From NCBI GenBank assembly GCA_038106145.1, contig JAYODD010000006.1, forward strand, positions 1 to 64,000: a stretch of DNA of 64,000 nt, written 5' to 3'. The position numbers were made by a program, and so were the translations under genes. Source of the DNA: JBFJKD01 sp038106145 (GTDB taxonomy: Bacteria > Pseudomonadota > Gammaproteobacteria > Pseudomonadales > Porticoccaceae). The notes beneath the pieces were generated by a model. It ran no database searches. It worked only from the letters and a program-made list of their open reading frames with translations, and was not told the origin of the DNA. This document shows, in pieces, positions 52,908 through 62,385 of the stretch (positions are counted from its first letter, which is position 1; every line of letters begins with the position of its first letter).

Positions 52908-54215
52908 TTACCCGTTGAGGGACTCGACCCGCAGGTGGGTGACCTCCCCGAGCACCGTATCGAGGGCCTCCATAGCGGTAACCGCGTCCAGAATGTCCTG
53001 CTCCCGCGCCCGATTGGTGAGCATAATCAGCGGTACGTGGTCCTCATCGGGCAGTGGTTGTTTCTGAATAATGGCCTCGATGCTGATACTGCGACTACTG
53101 ACGATTTGCGCCAACCTGGATAGCACGCCCGGTCGATCAAGAACTGATAACCGCAAATAATAGGCGGTTTCGATGGCGGTGATATCGAGGACCGGGTAAT
53201 CGCTCACCGCGCCCGGGGCGAAGCCAAGATGCGGCACCCTGCTGGCGGGCGCGCACTGCAAGCCCCGCGCGACATCGACAATATCGGCAATCACCGCGGA
53301 CGCCGTGGCCTCGGCACCGGCGCCAGCCCCGTAATACAGGGTGGGCCCCACCGCGTCCCCTTTGACCAGAATGGCATTCATCACGCCGCCAACCTGCGCC
53401 AGCAAACGATCCTCCGGCACCAGCGTGGGATGCACGCGCAATTCGATGCCGTCCTGAGCACGTCGCGCTATCCCGAGGTGTTTAATGCGATAACCCAGTT
53501 CCTCGGCGTAGGCCACGTCCTCGGGCAAAATGGTACTGATACCCTCGGTGTAAACAGCATCAAAACGCAAAGGCATGCCAAAAGCGATGGCGGAGAGAAT
53601 CACCAGCTTGTGGGCGGCATCGATACCCTCCACGTCGAAGGTGGGGTCGGCTTCGGCATAACCGCGCCGCTGCGCTTCCGCCAGAGCATCGCCGAAACTA
53701 CGATTTTTATCGCGCATCTGGCTCAAAATAAAGTTGCCGGTGCCGTTGATAATACCCGCCAACCACTGCACCCGATTTGCCACCAGGCCTTCGCGCAACG
53801 CTTTAATAATGGGAATACCACCAGCAACCGCGGCCTCAAAGGCGACCGTGACGCCGCGCGCCTCGGCAGCGGCAAAAATTTCGTTGCCGTGTTCGGCAAT
53901 TAGCGCCTTGTTCGCCGTTACCACCTGTTTACCGTTTTCGATCGCCCGTAGTACCAGTTCGCGGGCTACGTCGGTGCCGCCGATTAACTCCACCACAATA
54001 TCGATTTCGGGATTGTTCGCCACCGCGAAAATATCCCGCGAGATGGCCACGCGTCCTGTATCGCAGGCGGCATTATCGCGACGGGCACCAATCTGCGTAA
54101 GAGCGATGTTACAGCCCGCCCGCGCGGCGATATCGCCAGCGTTGCGAGTTAATACTTTAATGGTGCCGGAAGCGACCGTACCCAGGCCGCACACCCCGAC
54201 TTTGACCGTCTGCAC
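52908..54215 (-). CDS. hom: Homoserine dehydrogenase (monofunctional, ACT domain)
   Basis: 435 residues from GTG 54213-54215, with GAGGGG 7 bp upstream. Rossmann site VKVGVCGLGTVASGTIKVL, the FEAAVAGGIPIIKALREGL loop, GIINGTGNFILSQM, EAQRRGYAEADPTFDVEGIDAAHKLVILSAIAFG, and a C-terminal ACT domain (YYLRLSVLDRPGVLSRLAQIVSSRSISIEAIIQK) for threonine feedback. It reduces aspartate semialdehyde to homoserine. There is no fused aspartokinase, unlike E. coli ThrA. Confidence 0.96.
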   Translation of the reverse strand: MQTVKVGVCGLGTVASGTIKVLTRNAGDIAARAGCNIALTQIGARRDNAACDTGRVAISRDIFAVANNPEIDIVVELIGGTDVARELVLRAIENGKQVVTANKALIAEHGNEIFAAAEARGVTVAFEAAVAGGIPIIKALREGLVANRVQWLAGIINGTGNFILSQMRDKNRSFGDALAEAQRRGYAEADPTFDVEGIDAAHKLVILSAIAFGMPLRFDAVYTEGISTILPEDVAYAEELGYRIKHLGIARRAQDGIELRVHPTLVPEDRLLAQVGGVMNAILVKGDAVGPTLYYGAGAGAEATASAVIADIVDVARGLQCAPASRVPHLGFAPGAVSDYPVLDITAIETAYYLRLSVLDRPGVLSRLAQIVSSRSISIEAIIQKQPLPDEDHVPLIMLTNRAREQDILDAVTAMEALDTVLGEVTHLRVESLNG

Positions 54216-54274
54216 GGAATACCCCTCAAGGCTGAATCGAAAGACGGCAACCTTAATTGCGCGCCCTGTTACTG

Positions 54275-55066
54275 TCAATGCGGCGCGCGGTTATCTCCCG
54301 GGTTCAAACCCAGAATTTGCGCCAGCACATTGGCGGGGCGATATCCGGGCAGCAACGTGCCATCCATCAGCACAATCGCAGGGGTGCCATTGACGCCCGC
54401 CTGCTGGCCGAGTTGAAATTGTTCCGCTACCGGATTGTTCGCGCATACGTCGATGGGGACAGCTTCGCCATTTTTAAGTCGGGTCAGTGTCTCCTGCGGA
54501 TTTTTTGCGCACCAGGCCGTGGCTATTTTTCGATAGGATTCAGAATCCGGTCCCGCCCGCGGAAACGCCAGGTAGCGCACTTCTATACCCAGGCTATTCA
54601 GCTGCGGAACTTCCTGGTGAAGTTTGCGGCAGAACCCGCAATCAACATCTGTAAACACGTTGATCACCGCGCGGGTTTCCCCGGTTGGAGAAAAAATGAT
54701 CATGCTATTCCGCGGAATTGCCGCCATCATTTCCTTGCGCGGCTTGACCAGAGCAGCGTCGCGCACGTCGAGAAACGCGCCGGGCCGCACCGCGTAGAGA
54801 TTGCCATCAAAAAAATACTCGCCGTCGTTCACAACATACAACATCGGCCCACCAACAATTTGTACCTGATAAATACCCGGAAGGGGGCTGGGGGTCACAT
54901 CGCTGTATTCGAGATCGGGACGCGCCTGTTGCAAGCGCACAATAATTTGCCGCGCCCGGGCTGCATCAATATCGGCAGCTTCCCCTTGCGCTCCAGCGGC
55001 GGGCGCCGCACTCAACGCACCGCCAAGAACAAGGGCCACGCAGGCAGCGAGAACAGGTTTTAACAT
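54275..55066 (-). CDS. dsbC: Thiol:disulfide interchange protein DsbC
   Basis: 263 residues. Signal peptide ending SAAPAAGAQG, N-terminal dimerisation domain (YSDVTPSPLPGIYQVQIVGGPMLYVVNDGEYFFDGNLY), and a thioredoxin fold with active site CGFC (143-146; CGYC in E. coli) and NGTPAIVLMDG (cis-Pro). It isomerises wrong disulfides in the periplasm and is kept reduced by DsbD (not in window). It sits between xerD and hom. Confidence 0.95.
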   Translation of the reverse strand: MLKPVLAACVALVLGGALSAAPAAGAQGEAADIDAARARQIIVRLQQARPDLEYSDVTPSPLPGIYQVQIVGGPMLYVVNDGEYFFDGNLYAVRPGAFLDVRDAALVKPRKEMMAAIPRNSMIIFSPTGETRAVINVFTDVDCGFCRKLHQEVPQLNSLGIEVRYLAFPRAGPDSESYRKIATAWCAKNPQETLTRLKNGEAVPIDVCANNPVAEQFQLGQQAGVNGTPAIVLMDGTLLPGYRPANVLAQILGLNPGDNRAPH

Positions 55067-55121
55067 GGCGTACTCCAGTAAAAGTAAACGTTTGAACCCG
55101 GGGATTCAACGCGGTTCCGCG

Positions 55122-56021
55122 CTAACCGCGCGGGTGATGTTGTGCGTGTAATGATTTCATGCGACTGCGCGCCACGTGGGTATAAATCTGCGTGGTGGAC
55201 AAATCCGTATGTCCGAGCAACAGTTGCACAACCCGTAAATCCGCACCGTGATCCAGTAAATGGGTTGCAAAGGCATGGCGCAGGGTGTGGGGAGACAACG
55301 GCTTGTCGATCTGGGCCAGCCGCGCCCAGTGTTTGACGCGATGCCAGAAGGTCTGGCGGGTCATGCCCTGTCCACGCTGACTGAGAAAAACCCGTTCGCT
55401 TTCCCGCGCGCCTGACAACTCGACTCGAGCACTGGCGAGATAGCGCTCGAGCCAGACCAACGCCTCCTCCCCCACTGGCACCAGCCGCTCCTTGCCACCC
55501 TTGCCAAACACCCGTATCACACCCTGGCGTCGGTTCAATTGCGCCAGGGTCAAATCCACCAGCTCTGTCACCCGTAACCCGGTGGCGTAGAGCAGCTCCA
55601 GCATGGTCTTGTCCCGCAAACCCAGGGCGGATTCGACATTCGGCGCCAGCAACAAACGTTCCACGTCGCCTTCACTGAGGGTTTTGGGCAGGGGTCGCCC
55701 CAAGCGCGGATTGCGCACCAATGCGGTGGGGTCCCGGTTAATGCGTTTGTGCCGTAACCCGTACTTGTAAAAACCCCTCAGGCAGGAGAGTGCGCGGGAG
55801 ATTGAGCGCGAACTTATGTGGCGCCGCGCGCAATCGGCGAGGTAACTCTGCAACAGCACCTCATCGGCGGTTAACAGGTCGCTGCCCTGGGCCGCCAGCC
55901 AGCGTGCAAAAGCGCCGAGATCGCGCCGATAGGACGCCAGGCTGTTGGCGCTCAACCCCTTTTCCATCCACAGCGCATCCAGATAATTCTCAATCAGCAA
56001 TTGTTCGGGAAAGCTATCCAT
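55122..56021 (-). CDS. xerD: Site-specific tyrosine recombinase XerD
   Basis: 299 residues. N-terminal SAM-like domain (LLIENYLDALWMEKGLSANSLASYRRDLGAFARWL) and catalytic domain with Arg in LYATGLRVTELVDL, LSPHTLRHAFATHLLDHGADLRVVQLLLGHTDLSTTQIYTHV (His, Arg, His and nucleophile Tyr). With XerC it resolves chromosome dimers at dif. It starts the xerD-dsbC-hom-thrC-recJ run. Confidence 0.96.
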   Translation of the reverse strand: MDSFPEQLLIENYLDALWMEKGLSANSLASYRRDLGAFARWLAAQGSDLLTADEVLLQSYLADCARRHISSRSISRALSCLRGFYKYGLRHKRINRDPTALVRNPRLGRPLPKTLSEGDVERLLLAPNVESALGLRDKTMLELLYATGLRVTELVDLTLAQLNRRQGVIRVFGKGGKERLVPVGEEALVWLERYLASARVELSGARESERVFLSQRGQGMTRQTFWHRVKHWARLAQIDKPLSPHTLRHAFATHLLDHGADLRVVQLLLGHTDLSTTQIYTHVARSRMKSLHAQHHPRG

Positions 56022-56084
56022 GGCGCTACTGTAAACGATTCTGCCACCGCGCGCTGCATATCACTGGAACACCGGGCGGCATAA

Positions 56085-56110
56085 AAAAAGGCGGCCGTAG
56101 CCGCCTTTTT
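56085..56110 (-). terminator. Terminator of the ffh/rpsP-rimM-trmD-rplS transcript
   Basis: AAAAAGGCGGC-CGTA-GCCGCCTTTTT, an 11-bp perfect stem with T run in either direction, about 60 bp beyond rplS and before xerD. Confidence 0.88.
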
Positions 56111-56168
56111 GTCTGTGGTGTCGGTCTCGCGCCAATGTCGCGCCCACCCCACCGCCGCACTTGTTCTA

Positions 56169-56522
56169 TCAGACCAGCTTTTCCTTGATGCGCGCCGCGC
56201 GTCCGGACAGCTCCCGCAGATAGTACAATTTGGCCTGGCGGACATCGCCACGGCGCTTCAATTCAACACTTTCCACTTGCGGGCTATAGGTCTGAAAGGT
56301 GCGCTCGACGCCAATCCCGTTGGAAATTTTGCGCACGGTGAATGCGGAATTAAGGCCGCGGTTGCGAATGCCGATAACAATCCCCTCATAGGCCTGCAGA
56401 CGTTCCCGGGTGCCTTCAGTCACTTTCACCTGTACTACAACGGTGTCCCCTGGACTAAACTCGGGCAGGGTTTTACCCATTTGCTCCGCTTCCAGTTCAG
56501 CGATAATTTTGTTCTTGCTCAT
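56169..56522 (-). CDS. rplS: 50S ribosomal protein L19
   Basis: 117 residues matching L19: SPGDTVVVQVKVTEGTRERLQAYEGIVIGIRNRGLNSAFTVRKISNGIGVERTFQTYSP and KLYYLRELSGRAARIKEKL. It sits at the 30S-50S interface. Last gene of the rpsP-rimM-trmD-rplS operon. Confidence 0.98.
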   Translation of the reverse strand: MSKNKIIAELEAEQMGKTLPEFSPGDTVVVQVKVTEGTRERLQAYEGIVIGIRNRGLNSAFTVRKISNGIGVERTFQTYSPQVESVELKRRGDVRQAKLYYLRELSGRAARIKEKLV

Positions 56523-56564
56523 AACTTGCTCCTGAATACCTAAAAATACCTTGCGTTAGTAATA

Positions 56565-57419
56565 CTACATTTTTTCTGTCTCATCGCCAGCGTCGGTCCG
56601 GGCGGTGCCTGTAGAACCTGCCATGTCCGCAACCCCGTTGCGATATTCGTCGAGTAACTCCTGTTGTTCCCGGTCCAGGGATACCGCGGCCAGCATCTCG
56701 GGGCGGCGTTCCCAGGTTCGCCCCAGCGCCTGTTGCAACCGCCAGCGGCGAATCCTTTCGTGGTCGCCGGAGAGCAGCACTTCCGGAACCCGGTGACCCG
56801 CGTAATTTTCCGGGCGCGTGTAATGCGGACAGTCCAGCAGGCCATTGACGAAAGAATCCTGCTGCGCCGATTGTTCGTCGCCAAGCACCCCCGGTAAACC
56901 GCGGATAACCGCATCCAGCAATACCATTGCCGGCAGTTCACCGCCGCTGAGCACATAGTCCCCAATGGACCACTCTTCGTCGATCTCCAGCGCCAGCAAA
57001 CGCTCGTCTATTCCTTCGTAGCGTCCCGCTACCAACACCAGATGACCGGGAAACTGACGCAGTTCCTCGACCCCCTGATGATCCAGTACCCGTCCCTGGG
57101 GGGACAGGTAGACCACTTTCACTACACTGCCGCCGGTTGCTCCACCGTCGGTGCTTTTAGCCCAGGCCCGCGCCGCGGCGATCGCCTGTCGTAGCGGCTC
57201 GATCAGCATCACCATGCCCGGCCCGCCGCCATAGGGGCGATGATCCACCGTCTGGTGCCGATCCCTGGTAAAATCCCGCGGATTAAAAAAAGCGATGTTT
57301 ACCCGACCTTCGCTTACCGCTCTCCCGGTCACACCGTATGCGGTGATCGCGCGAAACATCTCTGGAAACAGCGTCACTACACCCACATGTACCGTTGAAC
57401 CCGGCGCCAGCTCTCCCAT
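56565..57419 (-). CDS. trmD: tRNA (guanine37-N1)-methyltransferase TrmD
   Basis: 284 residues from ATG 57417-57419, just after the rimM stop; a longer frame from 57449 would overlap rimM. Knotted SPOUT fold with VVTLFPEMFRAITAYGVTGRAV, RPYGGGPGMVMLIEPLRQAI, VAGRYEGIDERLL, EEWSIGDYVLSGGELPAMVLLDAV and CPHYTRPE. It makes m1G37, which keeps frame on proline and leucine codons. The C-terminus is about 30 residues longer than in E. coli. Confidence 0.95.
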   Translation of the reverse strand: MGELAPGSTVHVGVVTLFPEMFRAITAYGVTGRAVSEGRVNIAFFNPRDFTRDRHQTVDHRPYGGGPGMVMLIEPLRQAIAAARAWAKSTDGGATGGSVVKVVYLSPQGRVLDHQGVEELRQFPGHLVLVAGRYEGIDERLLALEIDEEWSIGDYVLSGGELPAMVLLDAVIRGLPGVLGDEQSAQQDSFVNGLLDCPHYTRPENYAGHRVPEVLLSGDHERIRRWRLQQALGRTWERRPEMLAAVSLDREQQELLDEYRNGVADMAGSTGTARTDAGDETEKM

Positions 57420-57423
57420 GCCG

Positions 57424-57960
57424 CTAAAACGCCGGATCCCATGCAACAATCATTTCACCACCATCCAGGTCCGTGTGTATCACGTACTGATCCACATAGG
57501 GAATCAGTCTTTCCCGGCGATCACAGCTGGTGGCGTCGCCGCGCACCAGCAGAACGTCGTTGGCACCGGTTTCCATAAAGCCAACCACTTTGCCGAGCCG
57601 CACCCTGGTTTCACCGAACTCGCTGTACACCGTAAGCCCCAGCAGTTCACTCCAGTAAAACTCGCCCGGCGACAACGTAGAGAACTGAGATCGGGAGACC
57701 AGAATGTCCTGCTGACAGATTTCCTGAGCCCGATCGCGGTCATCGATACCAGCAATACGAGCCACCAGGCCTCGTCCCTGGCGGCGCCGCTCGACAATTT
57801 CCAGCGCCTGCCAGCCACTTCGGGTTCGAATCCACCACGGCTGGTAGTCAAAAATATTTTCCTGTGGGGCTGTGGCAGAGTGAATCTTTACCCAACCCCT
57901 GATACCGTACACGCCAGCAATACGTCCCACCGCCACCGCATCGACAGGGAACGCAGGCAT
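57424..57960 (-). CDS. rimM: 16S rRNA processing protein RimM
   Basis: 178 residues. N-terminal AVGRIAGVYGIRGWVKIHSATAP and C-terminal PRC-barrel part (FYWSELLGLTVYSEFGETRVRLGKVVGFMETGANDVLLVRG, LIPYVDQYVIHTDLDGGEMIVAWDP). It assists 30S head assembly by binding S19. It lies 33 bp after rpsP. Confidence 0.96.
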   Translation of the reverse strand: MPAFPVDAVAVGRIAGVYGIRGWVKIHSATAPQENIFDYQPWWIRTRSGWQALEIVERRRQGRGLVARIAGIDDRDRAQEICQQDILVSRSQFSTLSPGEFYWSELLGLTVYSEFGETRVRLGKVVGFMETGANDVLLVRGDATSCDRRERLIPYVDQYVIHTDLDGGEMIVAWDPAF

Positions 57961-57993
57961 ATCAACTCACCACCCGCTGAGTATCCGAGCGGG

Positions 57994-58245
57994 TCAGGCG
58001 GACTGCCGACTCGCTTCCTTCACCAGCCGGGACACGCGATCGGAAGTGGTAGCACCCTGCCCGATCCAGTAATTGACCCGCTCCAAATCAATCCGCAGGC
58101 GCTCTTCCTGGCCGCGCGCAACCGGGTTAAAAAACCCCAACCGCTCGATAAAACGGCTATCGCGGGCCTTGCGGCTATCAGTGACTGTCAGGTGATAGAA
58201 CGGGCGTTTTTTGGAGCCGCCGCGAGCCAGACGAATCGTTACCAT
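57994..58245 (-). CDS. rpsP: 30S ribosomal protein S16
   Basis: 83 residues: MVTIRLARGGSKKRPFYHLTVTDSRKARDSRFIERLGFFNP and INLERVNYWIGQGATTSDRVSRL-like end. First gene of the rpsP-rimM-trmD-rplS operon; 219 bp of upstream sequence separate it from ffh and should hold its promoter. Confidence 0.98.
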   Translation of the reverse strand: MVTIRLARGGSKKRPFYHLTVTDSRKARDSRFIERLGFFNPVARGQEERLRIDLERVNYWIGQGATTSDRVSRLVKEASRQSA

Positions 58246-58464
58246 GTAATCTCTCTTCCTGTCGTTAGTGGAACCTAGCGTTGAGTCAGTCCGGCGCCGC
58301 CGGCGTGAATTCGCCGCCAGTCAGGCCCTATTCGGGACCCATCTGTCGGGTTCCGGGGCAAAGTCACCACCGAAGACCCCTGAAAGGCGCAGCATTTTAC
58401 GGCAAAGCCCGACCAAATAAAACTAGTACGCACGAGAAAAATCAAATGCTTATGAAGCCGCCAT

Positions 58465-59865
58465 CTAGCGTTTGCGGAACATTCCGGGAGGCGGTGCCCC
58501 CCCGCCCATGGGCTGACCGCTCCCCGCCGCCATCCCTTCGAGACCACGCAGCATATTGGCCATTCCCTTGCCCTTCATTTTTTTCATCATTTTGGACATC
58601 TGTTTGTGTTGTTTGAGCAGCCGATTAAGATCCTGGATCGACGACCCGGACCCCAGAGTAATACGCCTTTTACGGGATCCATTCAGGATATCCGGGTTGC
58701 GTTTTTCCGCCTTTGTCATGGAATCGATAATCACCGTCATGCGTTTAAACTGTTGCGCAACATGGGATTGCTCCGCCATTTGCGCCATCTGCCCCATGCC
58801 CGGCAACTTGTCCAGCAAGCCGCTCATACCCCCCAGATTCTGCATCTGCTGTAACTGATCTCGCAGATCCTCCAGATCAAACTTTTTGCCTTTCTGGACC
58901 TTTTGGGCGAGTTTTGCCGCCTTTTTCTGATCTACCTTGCGCTCGACATCCTCAATCAGGGAGAGCACATCGCCCATACCCAGAATACGCGATGCGATAC
59001 GCTCCGGGTGAAATGGCTCAAGGGCGTCGGTTTTTTCGCCGACGCCGATAAACTTGATCGGTTTACCCGTGACCTCGCGCACGGACAAGGCCGCGCCACC
59101 ACGGGCATCGCCGTCCACCTTGGTGAGAATGATGCCAGTCAGGGGCAGCACGTCGTTGAAGGCCCTGGCCGTGTGCACCGCATCCTGGCCAATCATCGCG
59201 TCCACCACAAACAGGGTCTCCACCGGGCACAGCGCGCCGTGCAGCAGGCGAATTTCTTCCATCAGCGCACTGTCGATATGCAACCGCCCGGCGGTATCGA
59301 CGATCAACACATCACAAAACTGGCGGCGCGCCGCGGCAACCGCGCCCTCGACAATCGTCAGCGGCGCCTGCTCGGTGGTACTCGGGAAAAACTCAACACC
59401 AACTTCCGCGGCGAGGGTTTGCAATTGAGTGATCGCCGCGGGCCGGTAGATATCGGCGCTCACCACCATGACTTTTTTCTTTTCACGCTCGCGCAAAAAC
59501 CGCGCCATTTTGGCGACCGAGGTGGTTTTTCCCGCACCCTGTAAACCTGCCACCATAATGACAGCGGGTGGTGTGGCGGCGAGGTTGAGCGCCTCGTTCC
59601 TGACCCCCATCATCAGTTCTAGCTGATGCTGTACGATTTTCAGTAACTGCTGACCGGGCTCCAGGCTCGCGCTAACTTCCTGACCAACGGCGCGTTCCCG
59701 TACCTGTTCAATAAAATTCTTGACCACCGGCAGAGCCACATCCGCTTCCAGCAGCGTCAGGCGCACTTCCCGCAGAGTGTCCTGAATATTCTCGTCGGTC
59801 AGCCGACTTTTGCCGGCCACCTTGCGCAAAGCGGATGTAAAACGGTCGCTAAGGTTTTCAAACAT
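58465..59865 (-). CDS. ffh: Signal recognition particle protein Ffh
   Basis: 466 residues from ATG 59863-59865 (MFENLSDRFTSALRKVAG; two upstream Met at 59871 and beyond are alternatives). NG GTPase domain with G1 VAGLQGAGKTTSVAKMA, DTAGRLHID (G3), TKVDGDARGG (G4), FIGVGEK (G5), and a Met-rich M domain (LRDQLQQMQNLGGMSGLLDKLPGMGQMAQMAEQ, SRKRRITLGSGSSIQDLNRLLKQHKQM) that binds 4.5S RNA and signal sequences. Divergent from ypjD, as in E. coli. Confidence 0.97.
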   Translation of the reverse strand: MFENLSDRFTSALRKVAGKSRLTDENIQDTLREVRLTLLEADVALPVVKNFIEQVRERAVGQEVSASLEPGQQLLKIVQHQLELMMGVRNEALNLAATPPAVIMVAGLQGAGKTTSVAKMARFLREREKKKVMVVSADIYRPAAITQLQTLAAEVGVEFFPSTTEQAPLTIVEGAVAAARRQFCDVLIVDTAGRLHIDSALMEEIRLLHGALCPVETLFVVDAMIGQDAVHTARAFNDVLPLTGIILTKVDGDARGGAALSVREVTGKPIKFIGVGEKTDALEPFHPERIASRILGMGDVLSLIEDVERKVDQKKAAKLAQKVQKGKKFDLEDLRDQLQQMQNLGGMSGLLDKLPGMGQMAQMAEQSHVAQQFKRMTVIIDSMTKAEKRNPDILNGSRKRRITLGSGSSIQDLNRLLKQHKQMSKMMKKMKGKGMANMLRGLEGMAAGSGQPMGGGAPPPGMFRKR

Positions 59866-60002
59866 CGCCATGACTTTATCGTTTCCAATCGGCAAAAACA
59901 GGGGTTGACGAGTATACCCGATCCCCAACCGCGGCGGGACTCTTTGCGCCACCAATAATCTGTGACAAACTCACCGCACACTCATGTAATTACGTCCCCG
60001 GC

Positions 60003-60809
60003 ATGCTTGTTATTACCTTCGGAATAATTGCCATCGCCCTGTATCTCATCGCCTTCGTGCTACGGGTTTTACAGCTGCGTGGGCGGCCCGGAGCCGCGTC
60101 CACGACCATCTCCGCAATCGGCCTGGTGGCACTGATGGCCCACGCCATCGTCAGCGTCCAGCAGACCTTTAACCAGGGCGCCGTGGATTTCAGTCTCCTG
60201 CCGGTTTCGGTGGCGCTTTTCTGGGTTATCAACGTCATAGTGGTGGTCAGCAGCTTCAGAAAACCGCTGCACAACCTGTTTTTGTTGTTGTTTCCGGCCA
60301 CTGCTCTAATGCTTACATTATCCCTGGGCATTGACGATGGAGATCATTTTGTGACACTCCCCTCCCTCGCGCTGAGTATCCACATTTTACTATCGTTACT
60401 CGCCTATAGCCTGATGACCATCGGGGCACTTCAGGCGCTGTTGCTGGCTTACCAGAATCGTCAACTGCACCAGCATCGCCCCACTGGTGCAGTGCTGGCC
60501 CTGCCGCCCCTGCAAACCATGGAAACCCTGTTATTCGAGGTTATTGCGACAGGATTCGCACTACTCACGCTGGCGCTGGCCACAGGGTTTGTGTTCGTTG
60601 ATAACTTTGTGGCCCAGCATGTGGCCCACAAGACGGTTTTTTCCCTGCTTGCATGGCTGCTGTACGGCACCTTACTGGTCGGACACTATCGCCTGGGCTG
60701 GCGTGGCAAGGTCGCTATCGCTTGGACATTGGGGGCATTCTCGGCGTTGATGCTCGCTTATTGGGGCACCAAGTTCGTGCTCGAGGTCATCCTTGCACGC
60801 GGCCCGTGA
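60003..60809 (+). CDS. ypjD: CcsA/CcmC-like inner-membrane protein YpjD
   Basis: 268 residues, about eight membrane helices, of the cytochrome-c-assembly (CcsA) fold. His residues occur in LSIHILLSLLAYSLMTIGALQALLL and HKTVFSLLAWLLYGTLLVGHYRLGWRG, the usual heme-contacting places in the family. The WWD motif of true CcsA/CcmC is not seen. YpjD is conserved beside ffh; its role is not firmly known, though a link to heme or cytochrome maturation is often assumed. Confidence 0.88.
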   Translation: MLVITFGIIAIALYLIAFVLRVLQLRGRPGAASTTISAIGLVALMAHAIVSVQQTFNQGAVDFSLLPVSVALFWVINVIVVVSSFRKPLHNLFLLLFPATALMLTLSLGIDDGDHFVTLPSLALSIHILLSLLAYSLMTIGALQALLLAYQNRQLHQHRPTGAVLALPPLQTMETLLFEVIATGFALLTLALATGFVFVDNFVAQHVAHKTVFSLLAWLLYGTLLVGHYRLGWRGKVAIAWTLGAFSALMLAYWGTKFVLEVILARGP

Positions 60810-60874
60810 CAGTTGCCTTGCGCCACAAACTCCTTCACCATTGACACCCCCAATAATACAAGGCTCCTCGCCCG

Positions 60875-62161
60875 TTGAACGACGCTCCCTTATTGCACCT
60901 GTTCGCCATGCTGGCTGGGCTGTTGGCCATTTCCGCATTCTTTTCCGGCTCGGAAACCGGCATGATGTCGCTCAACCGGTATCGACTGAAACACCTTGCC
61001 AAAAAACATAGTGGTGCGCGAAGGGCGCAGCGCCTGCTCGAACGCCCCGACCGGCTGCTCGGCCTGATTCTAATTGGCAACAACGCAGTCAATATTCTGG
61101 CGGCAATTATCGCGGGGATTATCGGCACGCGCCTGTTGGGGCCGGAAGCGGGTATCGCCGCGGCTACCGCCACGCTGACGATAGCGATGCTGGTGTTTTC
61201 CGAGGTCACCCCAAAAACCATTGCCGCGTTGCAGCCGGAAACCATCGCGTTTGCAGCCAGCCACGTGCTCAGGCCACTACTTAGAGTTTTTTATCCCGCG
61301 GTGTGGCTGGTCAATCACGTATCTAACGCCCTGGTGCGCCTATTGGGCTTTAATCCCGAACAGCGGGACGGCGACAGTCTTAGCAAAGAGGAATTACGCA
61401 CGGTCGTGGATGAATCCTCCGACGAGCATATCTCCATTCATCACCAGGGGATGCTGATCAACATTCTCGATCTGGAGAAAATCAGCGTAAACGATATTAT
61501 GGTGCCGCGCAGCGAGATATTTGGCCTCGATCTGGAGAACGATATCGATACTCTGGTAGACCAAATCATCGACTCCGCCTACACCCGGGTACCGGTCTAC
61601 GAAGGCGACATCAATAATATCGTCGGCTTTTTACATATGCGCCGGGTCAATCGCATTTTGCGTGGCGGCGCCGACAAGCTAACCAAGGAAGCCATCAAAC
61701 GCTTTACCCGCGAACCTTACTTCGTACCTGAGAACACGCCGCTCAATACGCAATTAATCAATTTTCGCAAAAACAAGCGCCGCGTCGCCCTGGTGGTGGA
61801 TGAATATGGAGAAGTGCAGGGGCTGGTCACCATCGAGGATATTCTCGAGGAAATCGTTGGCGACTTCACCACCAACCTGGCGGAGAAAGAAGAAGACATC
61901 CTCCCCCAGCCGGATGGTAGCTATCTGATCGACGGTTCCGCCTCAATCCGCGAGATTAACAAAGTCACCGGGTGGGATTTACCCCAGAGCGGGCCGAAAA
62001 CACTGAACGGACTGGTGCTCGAACAACTGGAGAGTATTCCCGATGGCAACGTCTGTTTTGTTCTCAATCATTGTCGCTTTGAAACGCTGGATTTGTCGGA
62101 CAAAATGGTGGCCAAAGTGCTGGCGTGGAAAACGGGTTCGCCGAGCGTTGACAGCGACTAA
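60875..62161 (+). CDS. CNNM/CorB-type transporter (HlyC/CorC family, YfjD-like)
   Basis: 428 residues, start TTG 60875 (the family N-terminus LNDAPLLHLFAMLAGLLAISAFFSGSETGMMSLNRYRL fits; ATG 60908 would cut the first helix). DUF21 membrane domain 1-190, paired CBS domains about 200-330 (INDIMVPRSEIFGLDLENDIDTL, YTRVPVYEGDINNIVGFLHMRRV, VVDEYGEVQGLVTIEDILEEIVGD), and CorC_HlyC domain 340-425. Members move or regulate Mg2+ in the inner membrane. It follows ypjD, as in E. coli. Confidence 0.92.
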   Translation: MNDAPLLHLFAMLAGLLAISAFFSGSETGMMSLNRYRLKHLAKKHSGARRAQRLLERPDRLLGLILIGNNAVNILAAIIAGIIGTRLLGPEAGIAAATATLTIAMLVFSEVTPKTIAALQPETIAFAASHVLRPLLRVFYPAVWLVNHVSNALVRLLGFNPEQRDGDSLSKEELRTVVDESSDEHISIHHQGMLINILDLEKISVNDIMVPRSEIFGLDLENDIDTLVDQIIDSAYTRVPVYEGDINNIVGFLHMRRVNRILRGGADKLTKEAIKRFTREPYFVPENTPLNTQLINFRKNKRRVALVVDEYGEVQGLVTIEDILEEIVGDFTTNLAEKEEDILPQPDGSYLIDGSASIREINKVTGWDLPQSGPKTLNGLVLEQLESIPDGNVCFVLNHCRFETLDLSDKMVAKVLAWKTGSPSVDSD

Positions 62162-62187
62162 AGCGGCGAGCAGCGGCAAGCGCCCAC

Positions 62188-62385
62188 CTACATAAACGGA
62201 TTGTGTTCCCGACGTCGCGCCACCGCCCGCGTCAACACTTCGCGCCGTTCATCATTATCCAGCAGTAACCACTCGCGAATTTCCTGCGCTGAACGATAGC
62301 ACCCCTGGCAGATATCGTCGTGATCGAGCAGGCAAATCGACACGCAGGGCGATGCCACCGGTTTTTCATCGCGATTACTTGCCAT
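62188..62385 (-). CDS. DUF1289 family protein
   Basis: 65 residues with the family cysteines in SPCVSICLLDHDDICQGCYRSAQEIREW (three or four Cys that could bind a metal). Function unknown. It overlaps the gamma-carbonic anhydrase gene by 11 bp on the same strand, so both belong to one transcript. Confidence 0.88.
   Translation of the reverse strand: MASNRDEKPVASPCVSICLLDHDDICQGCYRSAQEIREWLLLDNDERREVLTRAVARRREHNPFM

Noticed and set aside
54257..55063. 268-residue plus-strand frame opposite dsbC
   Set aside because: Antisense shadow of a gene with intact DsbC motifs.
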